64,000 nucleotides of DNA from Thermoplasmata archaeon (GTDB lineage Archaea > Thermoplasmatota > Thermoplasmata > Lutacidiplasmatales > UBA184). The translations under genes were made by a program, and so were the position numbers. Location of the stretch: the NCBI GenBank assembly GCA_021817245.1, contig JAKAVQ010000005.1:1-64000 (forward strand), in the 5' to 3' direction. Numbering within the stretch: the first letter of the stretch is position 1; the number at the start of each line of letters is the position of its first letter. The notes beneath the pieces are model-generated. The model was given only the letters and a program-made list of their open reading frames with translations. It did no database searches and had not been told where the DNA came from. Shown here piece by piece: positions 1 to 8,484 of the stretch.

Positions 1-122
1 GGGGGGCTCCCATGGAGGTCGAGGGCGGCATCCGTTGGCTCTGCTCGGCCCGGCATGAGCCTATCGGCCTCCAGTGGAAGCAGCCCGACCGCCTGGTTCA
101 CCTCAAAAGCGCGGGAGTAGTG
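1..122. other. left edge, no gene assigned
   Basis: This stretch lies downstream of the minus-strand VOC gene. Open frames cross it on both strands, but their translations are arginine/proline-rich and resemble nothing, as expected for noncoding frames in high-GC DNA. I see no promoter or RNA gene here. Confidence 0.5.
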
Positions 123-674
123 CTAGGCGTCCGAGAATGGGGGCTCCCGCGCCGGATGCTCCCCCCGGGCGAAGGCCGTCTCGGCCTCCCTGCGCTTTGC
201 CTCGAGCTCGGCTCGGGACATCTTCACTCGCATCGCGAGCGACCAATGATGCCCGAACGGATCGAGCAGATGGCCGTAGCGCTCTCCCCAGTACTGGTTC
301 TCGAGCGGCATCGTCACCCTCGCGCCCGCGGCCACGGCGCGGTCCCAGACAGAATCGACGTTCTTGGAGTACAGATGCAGGGTAACGGTCGTGGTTCCCA
401 CCGAGGAAGGCGCCGCCACGCTGGCGCCCGGAAACACATCGGACAGCATCAGGATCGAGTTCCCGATCTTCAATCGGCCGTGGATGAGCTTGCCGTCCGG
501 GGTCAGCTGGCGCACGAGCTCCTTCGCGCCGAACGCCTTCGCGTAGAACTCCATCGCCGCGACTCCGTCCCTCACCGCGAGATAGGGCACGATCGTGGGG
601 TAGCCTCGCGGAATGGGAGGGGGCGCTCTGGGCCGTTCGGGTCGACGACGCCGGCTCGAGGAGTTGCGCGGCAT
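123..674 (-). CDS. VOC (glyoxalase/PhnB-like) family protein
   Basis: This 183-aa protein belongs to the vicinal-oxygen-chelate superfamily, in the PhnB/YdcJ-like branch. From about residue 25 it shows the PhnB-type opening (YPTIVPYLAVRDG), a middle LHLYSKNVD strand, and the closing QYWGERYGHLLDPFGHHW, which normally supplies metal-site and fold residues. The first 24 residues are an Arg/Pro-rich low-complexity stretch, so translation could start a little later. A TTTAT-like element lies about 32-37 bases upstream of the ATG. Substrate cannot be told from sequence; relatives include glyoxalase-like and antibiotic-binding proteins. The gene stands alone, with no operon partner. Confidence 0.85.
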   Translation of the reverse strand: MPRNSSSRRRRPERPRAPPPIPRGYPTIVPYLAVRDGVAAMEFYAKAFGAKELVRQLTPDGKLIHGRLKIGNSILMLSDVFPGASVAAPSSVGTTTVTLHLYSKNVDSVWDRAVAAGARVTMPLENQYWGERYGHLLDPFGHHWSLAMRVKMSRAELEAKRREAETAFARGEHPAREPPFSDA

Positions 675-776
675 GGGCGATCCTCCGGGCCAACGAACCG
701 GCCCACATAAATGCGCCCTCGCGGCGACCTCGAACTCCGGACGCGCTGCCGGGTGCCACGCCGTACCGCGCTCGCG

Positions 777-1001
777 TCAGCTCGTGTGGGCCTTCGCGTT
801 GTGGGCGCGCAACGCGAGCGCGCTCGGGAACCGACGGCCGCAGAGCGAGCAGGCGACGCCCTTCCCTGCGGGTCGGCCGATGTCGGGTTCGTGGCCGGCG
901 TGGGCCTCGGCCCGGTGGGCAGCGAGAGCCTCCTCGGACCGAAAGACCCGGCCGCAGTCGGAGCAGACGGCTTCGACCTCGTCGTACTCCACATAGGGCA
1001 T
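777..1001 (-). CDS. two-finger C2H2 zinc-finger protein
   Basis: This 74-aa protein has two classical C2H2 zinc fingers: CSDCGRVFRSEEALAAHRAEAH near the N-terminus and CSLCGRRFPSALALRAHNAKAH at the C-terminus, each with the Cys-X2-Cys-X12-His-X4-His pattern and conserved Phe and Leu core positions. About 17 residues link them. The ATG giving MPYVEYDEVE was preferred because upstream in-frame sequence is Arg/Pro-rich. Such small proteins may bind DNA, RNA or protein; the target is unknown. The zinc-finger identification is firm, the function is not. Confidence 0.8.
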   Translation of the reverse strand: MPYVEYDEVEAVCSDCGRVFRSEEALAAHRAEAHAGHEPDIGRPAGKGVACSLCGRRFPSALALRAHNAKAHTS

Positions 1002-1130
1002 TGCCGCGCGCTCCGACGGTCGGGAAGCTCCCGAGTCCCAAAAAGCCGTAGGGTCGCGGTGGGCTCGTGGCTCCCCGGGGTCCCGCAAACCCACGGCGCA
1101 GAGCTGCGCCGCTATCGGACGGGGAGATGA

Positions 1131-1439
1131 TCAGCGGATCAGGCGGACCGCCTCTTCGAGCGTGGTCGCGGGCTTGATCTCGCTCGTGTTGAAGCTCCAC
1201 CACTTGAGCAGGCTCGGCTCCATCGAGAAGCTGAGGAGCGTGTCGAGGTTGACCGCATCGAAGACATGGACGACCAGATGCTCCGGAGTGATCGACCAGC
1301 TGCCGACGACCGTGATCCCGAACTTCTTCGCGGCCTCGGGGAGAGCGGAGACCGCCTCGAGGGCCATCTGCCGCGTCTTCCCGTTGTTCATCGGACAGCT
1401 CTCCGCGGTGTGCCGCGAGAACATGATGAAGTAGCTCAT
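1131..1439 (-). CDS. small alpha/beta-barrel-like protein (DUF3303-like)
   Basis: The 102-aa product begins MSYFIMFSRHTAESCPMNN and has alternating strands and helices typical of small dimeric alpha/beta-barrel or muconolactone-isomerase-like proteins. The opening with a Thr-Ala-Glu-Ser-Cys-Pro motif resembles DUF3303-type proteins; that assignment is from memory and tentative. The start was taken at this ATG because the longer open frame upstream is low-complexity. A GTTATC element lies about 31 bases upstream, fitting a leaderless transcript. No enzymatic role can be assigned. Confidence 0.65.
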   Translation of the reverse strand: MSYFIMFSRHTAESCPMNNGKTRQMALEAVSALPEAAKKFGITVVGSWSITPEHLVVHVFDAVNLDTLLSFSMEPSLLKWWSFNTSEIKPATTLEEAVRLIR

Positions 1440-1577
1440 GGACCGCACCGGTCGACGTGGGGTCGAAGATAACGGAAAACCCCGCTGTAAAGCCGGCTTC
1501 ACGATTCGGGCCTCCCCGAGACCCGCGAGCGAGACGGCTCCGCCACGGAGAGCGACGGGTTCTTTCCTTCGGACACG

Positions 1578-1982
1578 ATGCCCCCTAAAGTGACCGCACC
1601 TCCGTCCGACGGGGAGTCCCTCGAGCCCGGCGAGCGAGCCCTCGGCTCCTGGCCCGCCGAACCCGTGCGTACGGACGGCGGCACGGACCGGGTCGGTCGC
1701 CTCGTGCTCACTTCGCACCGGGTCCTCTTCTTCGGGAGCGCCGGGCTCTTCGGACGGAGGAGCGGCGTACGTCCGCCGATGTTCACGTTTCCGCTCGAAC
1801 GCCTCTCGGTGCAGTTGGCGCAGTACTGGATGACCGTCGGCTACGGGGATCGGGTGGAGATGCCCGGACTCGTCCTGGACGGGCACGGGTTCCGTCTCGC
1901 TCGAGAGACCCCCGCGGGCCCGGTGAAGGATGCGCTGGTCCGGGCGAGAGAGGCCCGGCGCGCGGAGCTCTCCCGAAGCTGA
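1578..1982 (+). CDS. hypothetical protein with PH/GRAM-like core
   Basis: A 134-aa protein of unknown function. Its middle (about residues 40-100) has the pattern LTSHRVLFF followed by beta-rich sequence, which recalls bacterial PH or GRAM-like domains in which LT-x-x-R-h marks the second strand. A similar LTNRRLRF motif occurs in the zinc-ribbon protein at 42763-43233, so two proteins of this type may be present. The first 25 residues look disordered and the C-terminal 25 form a charged helix. Start choice and function are uncertain. Confidence 0.55.
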   Translation: MPPKVTAPPSDGESLEPGERALGSWPAEPVRTDGGTDRVGRLVLTSHRVLFFGSAGLFGRRSGVRPPMFTFPLERLSVQLAQYWMTVGYGDRVEMPGLVLDGHGFRLARETPAGPVKDALVRAREARRAELSRS

Positions 1983-2133
1983 ACCGAACATGGTCCCTGC
2001 GGGGGCGCGCCGGCTCGCGGGGCGGCCGCGCGTTGTCGGCGCTCGGATGCCGGCAGCACCGGCCCGTCCATCGGCCCGCGATCCCCCCGGGTGGGTTCTA
2101 AGCCCAGTCGGGAGCCGTGGCGGGGAGCACCCC

Positions 2134-2616
2134 TCAAAGCCGTAGCTCGAGGTACACGGCCCCCGGCATCGGATTGAAGCGGTATGGGGGGATCGGGACG
2201 AACCCCATCGACCGGTAGAGGCGGAGCGCCCCGTGCATTGTCCCGACGGTATCGAGTCGTAGGCGCGCGTAGCCGGAGGCGCGGGCCTCGCGTAGGATCC
2301 AGTCGGCGAGGGCTCGACCGAGACCCGCCCGCCGGAACTCGGGCCGGACGTACAGGCGCTTCATCTCGCAGACGGCGTCGGAGAGGGGGCGGAGTGCGAC
2401 GCAGCCGGCCGCGCGGCCGTCCACCCGGGCCAGCCCCAAGGCTCCCCCCGGTCGCACGTACTCCCCGGGCAGGCGCCGGAGCTCCGACTCGAAGTCTTGG
2501 AAGTCGAGCGGGAATCCGAGCCCGTCGGCGTACTCGCGAAAGAGCGCGGCGACCTCCGCCAGATCCGCGGGCGATGCCGCGGACCGTATCTCCACGGCCC
2601 CCGACGATTCCGTCAT
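2134..2616 (-). CDS. GNAT family N-acetyltransferase
   Basis: This 160-aa protein is a complete GNAT acyltransferase, transferring acetyl from acetyl-CoA to an unidentified amine. The acetyl-CoA-binding motif A is clear: MKRLYVRPEFRRAGLGRALAD (R-x-x-G-x-G/A pattern), followed by the motif B region LYRSMGFVPIPPY. The early AALFREYADGLGF segment is typical of small-substrate GNATs. Its ATG overlaps the stop of the upstream GNAT gene in an ATGA tetranucleotide (2613-2616), so the two are probably translated together. Confidence 0.88.
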   Translation of the reverse strand: MTESSGAVEIRSAASPADLAEVAALFREYADGLGFPLDFQDFESELRRLPGEYVRPGGALGLARVDGRAAGCVALRPLSDAVCEMKRLYVRPEFRRAGLGRALADWILREARASGYARLRLDTVGTMHGALRLYRSMGFVPIPPYRFNPMPGAVYLELRL

Positions 2617-3395
2617 CTACCGGTCCTGCCGGGGTTTGCCCACTCCGGCCGGGAGTGGGCGCGGGACTTCCGGGTCCCCCCGATCGCCCGAACGCCGGGA
2701 GTGTCGATCCAGGGACGCCACCTACCGGTGCGCGCAGCCGAGAGCGGGACCAACCCGGTGGCCCTAGGCTCGCGCCTCGCGGACGACGGTCGGGGTTCGG
2801 TCGTACGGAGCATCGACAGGGTCCGTCGTTCTCCGGCCTTTCCGGCGGTCGGTGGGGACGGCGGAGGGTCGTCCCGAGGGTGCGGGGCGGCGGAGAGCCG
2901 GAGGCCGAAGACCCGTTCTCCGCGCACGACCCACATCCTCGCCCGAAGGCCCTCGACCCCGAGCCCCCCGTCGCGATAGTTCAGCTCCCCGCGCTCGACG
3001 ACCCGGAAGCCCCGGGAGCGGAACAGTCGCTCGGAAGCGGTGTTCCCCTCTTCGACCGCACCGTACACGACCTTCGCTCCTGCGGCGCCAAAGCGGGCGA
3101 TCGCGTCGTCGAGCAGTCTCCCCCCCAGTCCACGACCTCGATACCGCTCGAAGACTGCGAGATAGTAGACATACCCGATCTCGGGAAGCAACCTCTCGAG
3201 CAGAGCCACCCCCACGACCTCCGGCGCCGCCTCCCGGGTCTCGAGGGCCCGGACCTCGTCGGTGCTTCGCAGGGTCCGCTTCGCGTGCCACCGGTAGATG
3301 CCTCGAAAGCCGTCCTCGAGCACGGGAACGGCGCGAAAGCGCGCGGGCCCAGTGAGGGTCACGAGGGACACCGGAGTCGGTTCGGTCCCGTCCAT
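2613..3395 (-). CDS. GNAT family N-acetyltransferase with long C-terminal tail
   Basis: The 260-aa product carries a GNAT domain at about residues 15-150, with motif A reading YYLAVFERYRGRGLGGRLLD and a motif B-like segment ERLFRSRGFRVVERG. The remaining ~100 residues are Arg/Pro-rich with no recognisable fold and may be a disordered tail. The start was placed at MDGTEPTPV, where protein-like sequence begins; the frame is open further upstream. The stop overlaps the start of the downstream GNAT gene, suggesting a two-gene unit. Substrate unknown. Confidence 0.75.
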   Translation of the reverse strand: MDGTEPTPVSLVTLTGPARFRAVPVLEDGFRGIYRWHAKRTLRSTDEVRALETREAAPEVVGVALLERLLPEIGYVYYLAVFERYRGRGLGGRLLDDAIARFGAAGAKVVYGAVEEGNTASERLFRSRGFRVVERGELNYRDGGLGVEGLRARMWVVRGERVFGLRLSAAPHPRDDPPPSPPTAGKAGERRTLSMLRTTEPRPSSARREPRATGLVPLSAARTGRWRPWIDTPGVRAIGGTRKSRAHSRPEWANPGRTGR

Positions 3396-3529
3396 CGGCC
3401 CTCCGCGATCGACTACGTACCCCCCGGAGGGATATCGACTCCCCGCATCGGTGAGGTACGTCGGCCCCCAGGGAACCCAGCTCCCAGCGCCGTCGCCGAG
3501 AAGGGAGGTCCACCCGCGCCGCGGAGGGT

Positions 3530-3997
3530 CTATCGGCGGCGCCGGCTCCCGGCGGCACCTCGCCCCGCCCGGGGCGGCGCCCGGCGCTCGGCCGAGGTGG
3601 GTCGTCGGGTCACCGTAATCCAGATGCCGTCCGGATCGAGCACGCTCGCCATCCAGCCCCCGGTGGTGGAGGGGCGGTAGACCGTCGGTCTCGCCCCGCG
3701 CCGAACGAGTCGTCGGAACGTCCGCTCGAGCTCGGCCGCGGGCCGTGCTCCGATGGTGAAGTCGAGGTGGTCGACCCCGCCGCCGACGGCATATCGACCG
3801 CCGAAACGGGAGTCCGGGGGGTACCAGTTGAGCTCGAGCCGCCGCCGGGAGACCGGGTCCTCGAGAAGGGCCCACAGCCCTCCCCCCCAGGACCGGGTGT
3901 CCCCTCGCTCGATCACGCGAAGATCGAGGACCCGGGTGTAGAAGCGGAGGGAACGCTCGAAGTCACCGACCCGCAGACCCACGACCACGAAGCGCAT
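3530..3997 (-). CDS. VOC family protein (glyoxalase-like)
   Basis: A 155-aa single VOC module. The N-terminus MRFVVVGLRVGDFERSLRFY is the standard first strand-helix of the fold, followed by VLDLRVIERGD and LELNWYP; the second half begins GVDHLDFTI and ends MASVLDPDGIWITVT, where the late strand normally provides a metal-binding acid. The ATG at the start of MRFVVV was chosen because upstream frame sequence is non-homologous. The last ~20 residues are Arg-rich. It could be a lactoylglutathione-lyase-like enzyme or another VOC member; reaction unknown. Confidence 0.82.
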   Translation of the reverse strand: MRFVVVGLRVGDFERSLRFYTRVLDLRVIERGDTRSWGGGLWALLEDPVSRRRLELNWYPPDSRFGGRYAVGGGVDHLDFTIGARPAAELERTFRRLVRRGARPTVYRPSTTGGWMASVLDPDGIWITVTRRPTSAERRAPPRAGRGAAGSRRRR

Positions 3998-4154
3998 GGC
4001 TCGGCCCGGCCGAGCCAAGCCCCTCGAATTCTTCAAGGCGTGGGATTGGCGCGGGCGATCGCCCGGTGTCCGCACGGTCGCGGCCCGCGCCGCGAAGGCG
4101 GGGGGGGAGCATTGAGTAAGTAGGGGATCGTACCTTGACCGCAGGGAGGCGCCG

Positions 4155-4475
4155 ATGTTCTGCCAACAGTGTGGCCACGAGATCCCTGCCGGACGCACGG
4201 CCTGCTCCGCCTGCGGGTTCGCCCCGTTGACGGCCCCGCCGATCGCCCCCCCGGGACCGCCCGCCGCCGACCCGATCGATCAGGTCGTGACCGAGACGAA
4301 GAAGGCGGCCCACGAGCTCGTCCGGGCGTCGGCCCTACTGTCGAAGCGACTCGTCTCCACCGCGCAGTCGGCCGCCAAAGCTCCCTCGGCCTCGGCGAAG
4401 AAAGCCGCGAAGCGGGTTGCGAAGGAGCTCGACGACGCCGCGAAGGAGATCGACCGGATCCTGAAGAACCTGTAA
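4155..4475 (+). CDS. zinc-ribbon protein with helical C-terminus
   Basis: This 106-aa protein opens with an archaeal-style zinc ribbon, MFCQQCGHEIPAGRTACSACG (CxxC-x12-CxxC), followed by a Pro/Ala-rich linker and then a long Lys/Ala/Glu-rich amphipathic helix from about residue 43 to the end. The helix is likely a coiled coil or membrane/DNA-surface-binding segment. Such zinc-ribbon plus helix proteins are common in Thermoplasmatota but uncharacterised. Isolated between a minus-strand VOC gene and a gene-poor gap. Confidence 0.8.
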   Translation: MFCQQCGHEIPAGRTACSACGFAPLTAPPIAPPGPPAADPIDQVVTETKKAAHELVRASALLSKRLVSTAQSAAKAPSASAKKAAKRVAKELDDAAKEIDRILKNL

Positions 4476-4841
4476 AGGGCTCCCGTGCCCCGCTCCGTGG
4501 ACGACCGGAGCGCTCCGCCACCGCGAGGGCGGTGCTGGAATGTCGGCCCCTCCCCGCGGACCTCGAAAGCGGTCCGTCCCCGCATCCGAGCCGGGCCAGA
4601 TCCGAGGGCGTCTTGGGGGCGTGCGACCCGGGGCGACGGCGTGCGTGCGGTGAGCGAGCACGGCCGTCGCCCGTTCCCGGGCATCCACGATCCAACCGAG
4701 GTCACGGTCGACCGCGGTACGGTCCCTTCCTCCGCGGGGTCGCTCGCCGGTGCTCCGACCCGCGTTCCCACCCTCGGTCGGCGAGCCGGAGTTCGGACGG
4801 TCCGGAGAAACCAACATACCCTACCCCGAAGGTGACCACGC
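4476..4841. other. 366-base intergenic stretch without a convincing gene
   Basis: Open frames cross this region on both strands, but their translations are dominated by Arg, Pro and Ser and share no pattern with known proteins. Near its right end a CATACC element (about 4815-4820) lies about 22-27 bases upstream of the GTG at 4842 and probably serves as promoter for the next gene. I see nothing else. Confidence 0.5.
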
Positions 4842-5132
4842 GTGAACGTCCTCACCGAGATCGTCGCGGTCATCCTCGCGGGACTCTCCTTCCTTCTGGC
4901 CGGGATCGGGGCGGCAGCCGGGAGGCGCTACGGGGACACCCGGCTCACGTTGGTAGCGGCCGGCCTCGCCGTGATCGGGGGGATCGGCGTGCTGAGCGTG
5001 CTGCACGAGCTGTCCCCGCTCTACGGAGGTCCGTTCGCGATCGACCCGATCCCGCTGTCCCTTCTCGTGATCGCTGTCGGGCTCCTCTACCTTGCCTTCG
5101 TGCGTGGCGGCGCCCGTCAGCCTCCGCCGTAG
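4842..5132 (+). CDS. three-helix small membrane protein paired with wHTH regulator
   Basis: A 96-aa hydrophobic protein with about three transmembrane helices (roughly residues 5-26, 35-52 and 69-88) and a short polar tail. It starts with GTG; a CATACC element about 25 bases upstream supports a leaderless start. Its stop is followed one base later by the ATG of a tandem winged-helix regulator, a pairing seen widely in archaea where a small membrane protein and a wHTH protein are cotranscribed. It may sense a membrane signal for that regulator; this is inference. Confidence 0.72.
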   Translation: MNVLTEIVAVILAGLSFLLAGIGAAAGRRYGDTRLTLVAAGLAVIGGIGVLSVLHELSPLYGGPFAIDPIPLSLLVIAVGLLYLAFVRGGARQPPP

Positions 5133-5133
5133 C

Positions 5134-5658
5134 ATGGACGAGCTCCTCGCGCAGCCGACCCGACGTCGGATCTTCGACGTCGTTTCCGCGCACCCCGGAG
5201 CGAGCGCTCGCGAAGTGCAGCGGCTCGCCGGACTTGCGTGGGGCGAGACCGCCTATCACCTCGAGCAACTGACGAGCGCGGGGGTCCTCCGCCGCGAGCG
5301 AGGGGGCCGGAGGGACTACTACTTTCCGGCGACGATGACGTGGGAGGACCGGCGGCTGCTGCAGGCGCTGCGCAGTCCGGCGCAGCGGGCGCTCCTGCTG
5401 CTCCTGAGCGAGCGTCCCGGACTCACGCTCGCCGAGCTCCGTGAGGTCGCCGGGTTCAGCCTCTCCACGACATCGTTCCATCTCCGCCAGCTCCTGGACC
5501 GCGCGGTGGTGGAGATGTACCGAGAAGGGAACGCACGACGGTACCGGGTCGTGCGTCCCGAGCGGGTCGCCGAGCTCGTCCGGGGCTACCGGACCTCGTT
5601 CGAGGACCGCCTGGTCGACCGGTTCGTCGAAACCTGGAGCGGGCTCCTGGGAAGGTAG
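5134..5658 (+). CDS. tandem winged-helix transcriptional regulator
   Basis: The 174-aa protein consists of two ArsR-like winged-helix domains in tandem: one from about residue 5 (RRRIFDVVSAHPGASAREVQ, then YHLEQLTSAGVLRRERGGRR) and one from about residue 85 (LLLLLSERPGLTLAELREVA, then FHLRQLLDRAVVEMYREGN). Each has the helix-turn-helix followed by a hairpin wing ending in an aromatic or charged strand. The ATG at MDELLAQP begins one base after the upstream membrane gene stops; starts further upstream would overlap it. Probably a DNA-binding regulator; no metal-site cysteines are apparent. Confidence 0.85.
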   Translation: MDELLAQPTRRRIFDVVSAHPGASAREVQRLAGLAWGETAYHLEQLTSAGVLRRERGGRRDYYFPATMTWEDRRLLQALRSPAQRALLLLLSERPGLTLAELREVAGFSLSTTSFHLRQLLDRAVVEMYREGNARRYRVVRPERVAELVRGYRTSFEDRLVDRFVETWSGLLGR

Positions 5659-5758
5659 ACGTCCGATGTCCCCACCTGCCGGAACCCGGCCACGCACCAA
5701 TGAGTTCGGGTCTTGCGCCAAAAGGGAGGTATCCCCCCGACGATGGATACCGGTCACC

Positions 5759-6757
5759 ATGCGGGCCGGGGCGCGTCGCCGGGTCACGATCGGAACGACG
5801 CTCGCAGTCGCGGTGCTGCTGCTCCTCGGATTCCCACTCGGCGCCTCGCCCGCGCGCGCCGGGAGCCCCGCGGTCCCCGGCTCCCTTCCCGGACCCTCCG
5901 GCGCGGCCTACTCCGGGTCGAACGGGGTCGTTCAGCTCACCTTCCCCTCGAACCAGCCGACCTACCTCCTCCGTTCGGTCGCGGACCCGGCGGTAGAGGT
6001 CCAACAGGCGCTGGGCGGCCTCGCCGAGGTGCAGGGCTCCGGCGCGATCCTCGCGTTCGCCTCCTTCAATCTGTCGGACGTCGCTTGGCACGACCTCGTC
6101 CGGAACAGCTCCACGGGTACGACCATCGACTGGTCCGGGCAGGTCCCGGTGGTCGCCGCCTCGGGTGACTGGGAGTCCGGCGACGGCGAGGGGAACAACT
6201 CCACCAGCCTCGGGAACGTCACCGTCCAGATCGCCTTCTCGCTCAACGCCTCGACCTCCCCGAATCCGGCCACCGTCGCCTACTCGCTCAATGTCTCGGG
6301 GTGGCCCTGGCTCAGCAACCAGGACCTCCTCGGCCTGCAGGTCCGGTCGAACCTGAGCCCGACGCTCGGCTACTGGCAGCTTACCCAGAGCAACCTGCTG
6401 ACGGCGTTCTCGCGGACGAACTCGACTCCGCTCGCGGCGTTCCTCTGGGGTGGTAGCGCCATCACCCGTTCGGGCAACCAGGAGGACCAGAGTTCGGTCT
6501 CGGCGTATCACAACCTCACCGCGGACAACTCGAGCTCGCTCGTCCGCCTCAGCTTCGGCGCGGTCGCCGGCAACTACTCCGAGCTCTCCTACGACCCCTG
6601 GCTCGAGGTCCTTACCCCGACCGGACTGGTGTCGCAGCTCGTCGCTTGGGTGATCACGCCGGCTTCGCTCGCCGCGATCGCGGTGGGCGTGGCGATGGTC
6701 GTCCCGCTCGCGGCCGTCGCCCGACGCCGGCGCCGGCCCCCCGAGTCCGACCTCTAG
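5759..6757 (+). CDS. secreted, C-terminally anchored surface protein
   Basis: A 332-aa extracytoplasmic protein. Residues about 8-32 form a signal peptide (hydrophobic VAVLLLLGFPLG core, ASPARA cleavage-like end), the middle is Ser/Thr/Asn-rich with many N-x-S/T sequons, and a single hydrophobic helix near the C-terminus (about 295-320) is followed by RRRRR, so it should be anchored with most of the chain outside. No enzymatic motif is visible. The ATG was chosen just before the signal peptide. Likely an S-layer-associated or binding protein of unknown role. Confidence 0.78.
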   Translation: MRAGARRRVTIGTTLAVAVLLLLGFPLGASPARAGSPAVPGSLPGPSGAAYSGSNGVVQLTFPSNQPTYLLRSVADPAVEVQQALGGLAEVQGSGAILAFASFNLSDVAWHDLVRNSSTGTTIDWSGQVPVVAASGDWESGDGEGNNSTSLGNVTVQIAFSLNASTSPNPATVAYSLNVSGWPWLSNQDLLGLQVRSNLSPTLGYWQLTQSNLLTAFSRTNSTPLAAFLWGGSAITRSGNQEDQSSVSAYHNLTADNSSSLVRLSFGAVAGNYSELSYDPWLEVLTPTGLVSQLVAWVITPASLAAIAVGVAMVVPLAAVARRRRRPPESDL

Positions 6758-6805
6758 GGAGCTCCCCCGATCCGCCCTCCCCGGTCCCCGGCGGGGGACG
6801 AAACC

Positions 6806-6811
6806 GTTTAG
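6806..6811 (+). promoter_or_regulatory. TATA-like box of the P5C dehydrogenase gene
   Basis: GTTTAG lies about 27-32 bases upstream of the ATG at 6838 and matches the spacing seen before many genes in this window. It probably directs a transcript with little or no leader. Confidence 0.5.
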
Positions 6812-6837
6812 CGCCCGGAACGCCGAGGGCCGATGCC

Positions 6838-8454
6838 ATGTGGACCGTCGAGCGACCGGTGAACGACGTGAACACGATCCGATCGTATTCCCCCGGTACG
6901 CCCGAGCGGTCAGGACTCGAGGAGGAACTGGCCCATCTCCAGGCGGCACCGCTCGAGATCCCCTGCGTGATCGGCGGCAGGGAAGTGCGAACCGCGGAGG
7001 TCGTCGATATTGTGCGTCCTGACGACCGGGCGACCGTGCTCGCGCGGGCACACCTCGCGGGGGAGGCGGACCTCCGGGAAGCGGTGGCGGACGCCCTCCG
7101 GGCCCACGACCGATGGTCGCGCACCGACCCCTACCACCGGATCGCGGTGTTCGAGAAGGCGGCCGCGCTGCTCGCCGGCCCCCGGCGGACGCGCAACATC
7201 GCCGCGATCATGCTCAATCAATCGAAGAACCCCTACGAGGCGGAGATCGACCTCGCCGAGCTCGTCGACTTCTGGACCTTTAACGCGTACTACGCCCGGC
7301 AGATCTACGACCTCCAGCCGTTCCAGTACCCGGGGGAGACGAACCGGTTCGATTGGAGGCCGCTCGAAGGCTTCGTCCTCGCGATCCCCCCCTTCAACTT
7401 CTACTCGATCGGAGGCAACCTGCCGACCGCGCCGGCGATCGTGGGGAACGTGTCGCTCTGGAAACCCTCTCGCGCGGTCGTTCTCGCGAACTACGAGATC
7501 TACCGAGTGCTGATCGAGGCGGGGCTCCCGGCCGGGGTCGTGAACTTCGTTCCGTTCCCGAGCGCGCGCGCAGGAGCGCTGATCGACCACCCCGACCTCG
7601 CGGGAATCCACTTCACGGGCAGCTACCGCACGCTGGTCGAACTGTGGAAGCGCGTCGGCGCCCAGCTCGAGCAGTACCGGAACTTCCCCCGGATCGTCGG
7701 GGAGACCGGCGGCAAGGACTTCGTCTTTGTCCACCCTTCGGCGGACGTCCGTTCGACGGTCGTGCAGCTCGTGCGGGGGGCGTTCGAGTACCAGGGTCAG
7801 AAGTGCTCGGCGTGCTCGCGCGCCTACATCCCCGAGAGCCTCTGGCCGGCGGTGTCCCGGGCCCTCGCCGACGAACTCCCTCACCTTCCGCTCGGGCCGG
7901 TCGACCAGCTGTCGAACTATCTCGGGGCGGTGATCGACGAGGCCGCGTTCTCGACGATCGACGGCTACCTCACCTACGCGCGCGATCATCCGACGGAGTA
8001 CGAGATCGTCGTCGGCGGGGAGACCGACCGCTCCCGGGGGTGGTTCGTCCGCCCGACCGTGATCCGATCCCGGACGCCGCGGGGCAAGCTGATGGAGGAG
8101 GAGATCTTCGGTCCCGTGCTCACGGTCTACGTCTACCCGGACGACCAGTACGCCGCGACGCTCGATCTCTGCGACACGACCTCTCCGTACGCCCTCACCG
8201 GGGCAATCTTCGCGAGCGACCGGGAGGCGCTCCGGCTGGCCGAGGAGCGGCTGCGGTGGAGCGCCGGCAATTTCTATCTCAACGACAAGCCGACCGGCGC
8301 GGTGGTGGGTCGCCAGCCGTTCGGAGGGGCGCGCCGGTCCGGCACGAACGACAAGGCCGGCTCGATCGTGAACCTCCTGCGCTGGGTGTCGCCCCGGAAC
8401 GTGAAGGAGAACCTCGTCCCGCCCACCGACTGGCGGCGACCGTTCCTCGGTTGA
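6838..8454 (+). CDS. delta-1-pyrroline-5-carboxylate dehydrogenase
   Basis: This 538-aa aldehyde dehydrogenase oxidises glutamate gamma-semialdehyde (P5C) to glutamate with NAD, the second step of proline catabolism. Family features are clear: the PPFNFYSIGGNLPTAPA segment and the NPYEAEIDLAELVDFWTFN region typical of P5CDH, the catalytic base Glu289 in GETGGKDF, the nucleophile Cys323 in YQGQKCSACSR, and the C-terminal FGGARRSGTNDKAG motif. Length fits single-domain P5CDH rather than bifunctional PutA. No proline dehydrogenase lies next to it. The ATG at 6838 is supported by an upstream GTTTAG box. Confidence 0.95.
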   Translation: MWTVERPVNDVNTIRSYSPGTPERSGLEEELAHLQAAPLEIPCVIGGREVRTAEVVDIVRPDDRATVLARAHLAGEADLREAVADALRAHDRWSRTDPYHRIAVFEKAAALLAGPRRTRNIAAIMLNQSKNPYEAEIDLAELVDFWTFNAYYARQIYDLQPFQYPGETNRFDWRPLEGFVLAIPPFNFYSIGGNLPTAPAIVGNVSLWKPSRAVVLANYEIYRVLIEAGLPAGVVNFVPFPSARAGALIDHPDLAGIHFTGSYRTLVELWKRVGAQLEQYRNFPRIVGETGGKDFVFVHPSADVRSTVVQLVRGAFEYQGQKCSACSRAYIPESLWPAVSRALADELPHLPLGPVDQLSNYLGAVIDEAAFSTIDGYLTYARDHPTEYEIVVGGETDRSRGWFVRPTVIRSRTPRGKLMEEEIFGPVLTVYVYPDDQYAATLDLCDTTSPYALTGAIFASDREALRLAEERLRWSAGNFYLNDKPTGAVVGRQPFGGARRSGTNDKAGSIVNLLRWVSPRNVKENLVPPTDWRRPFLG

Positions 8455-8484
8455 GGAGGATGCGGAGCCCGGAACGGGGCCGGC

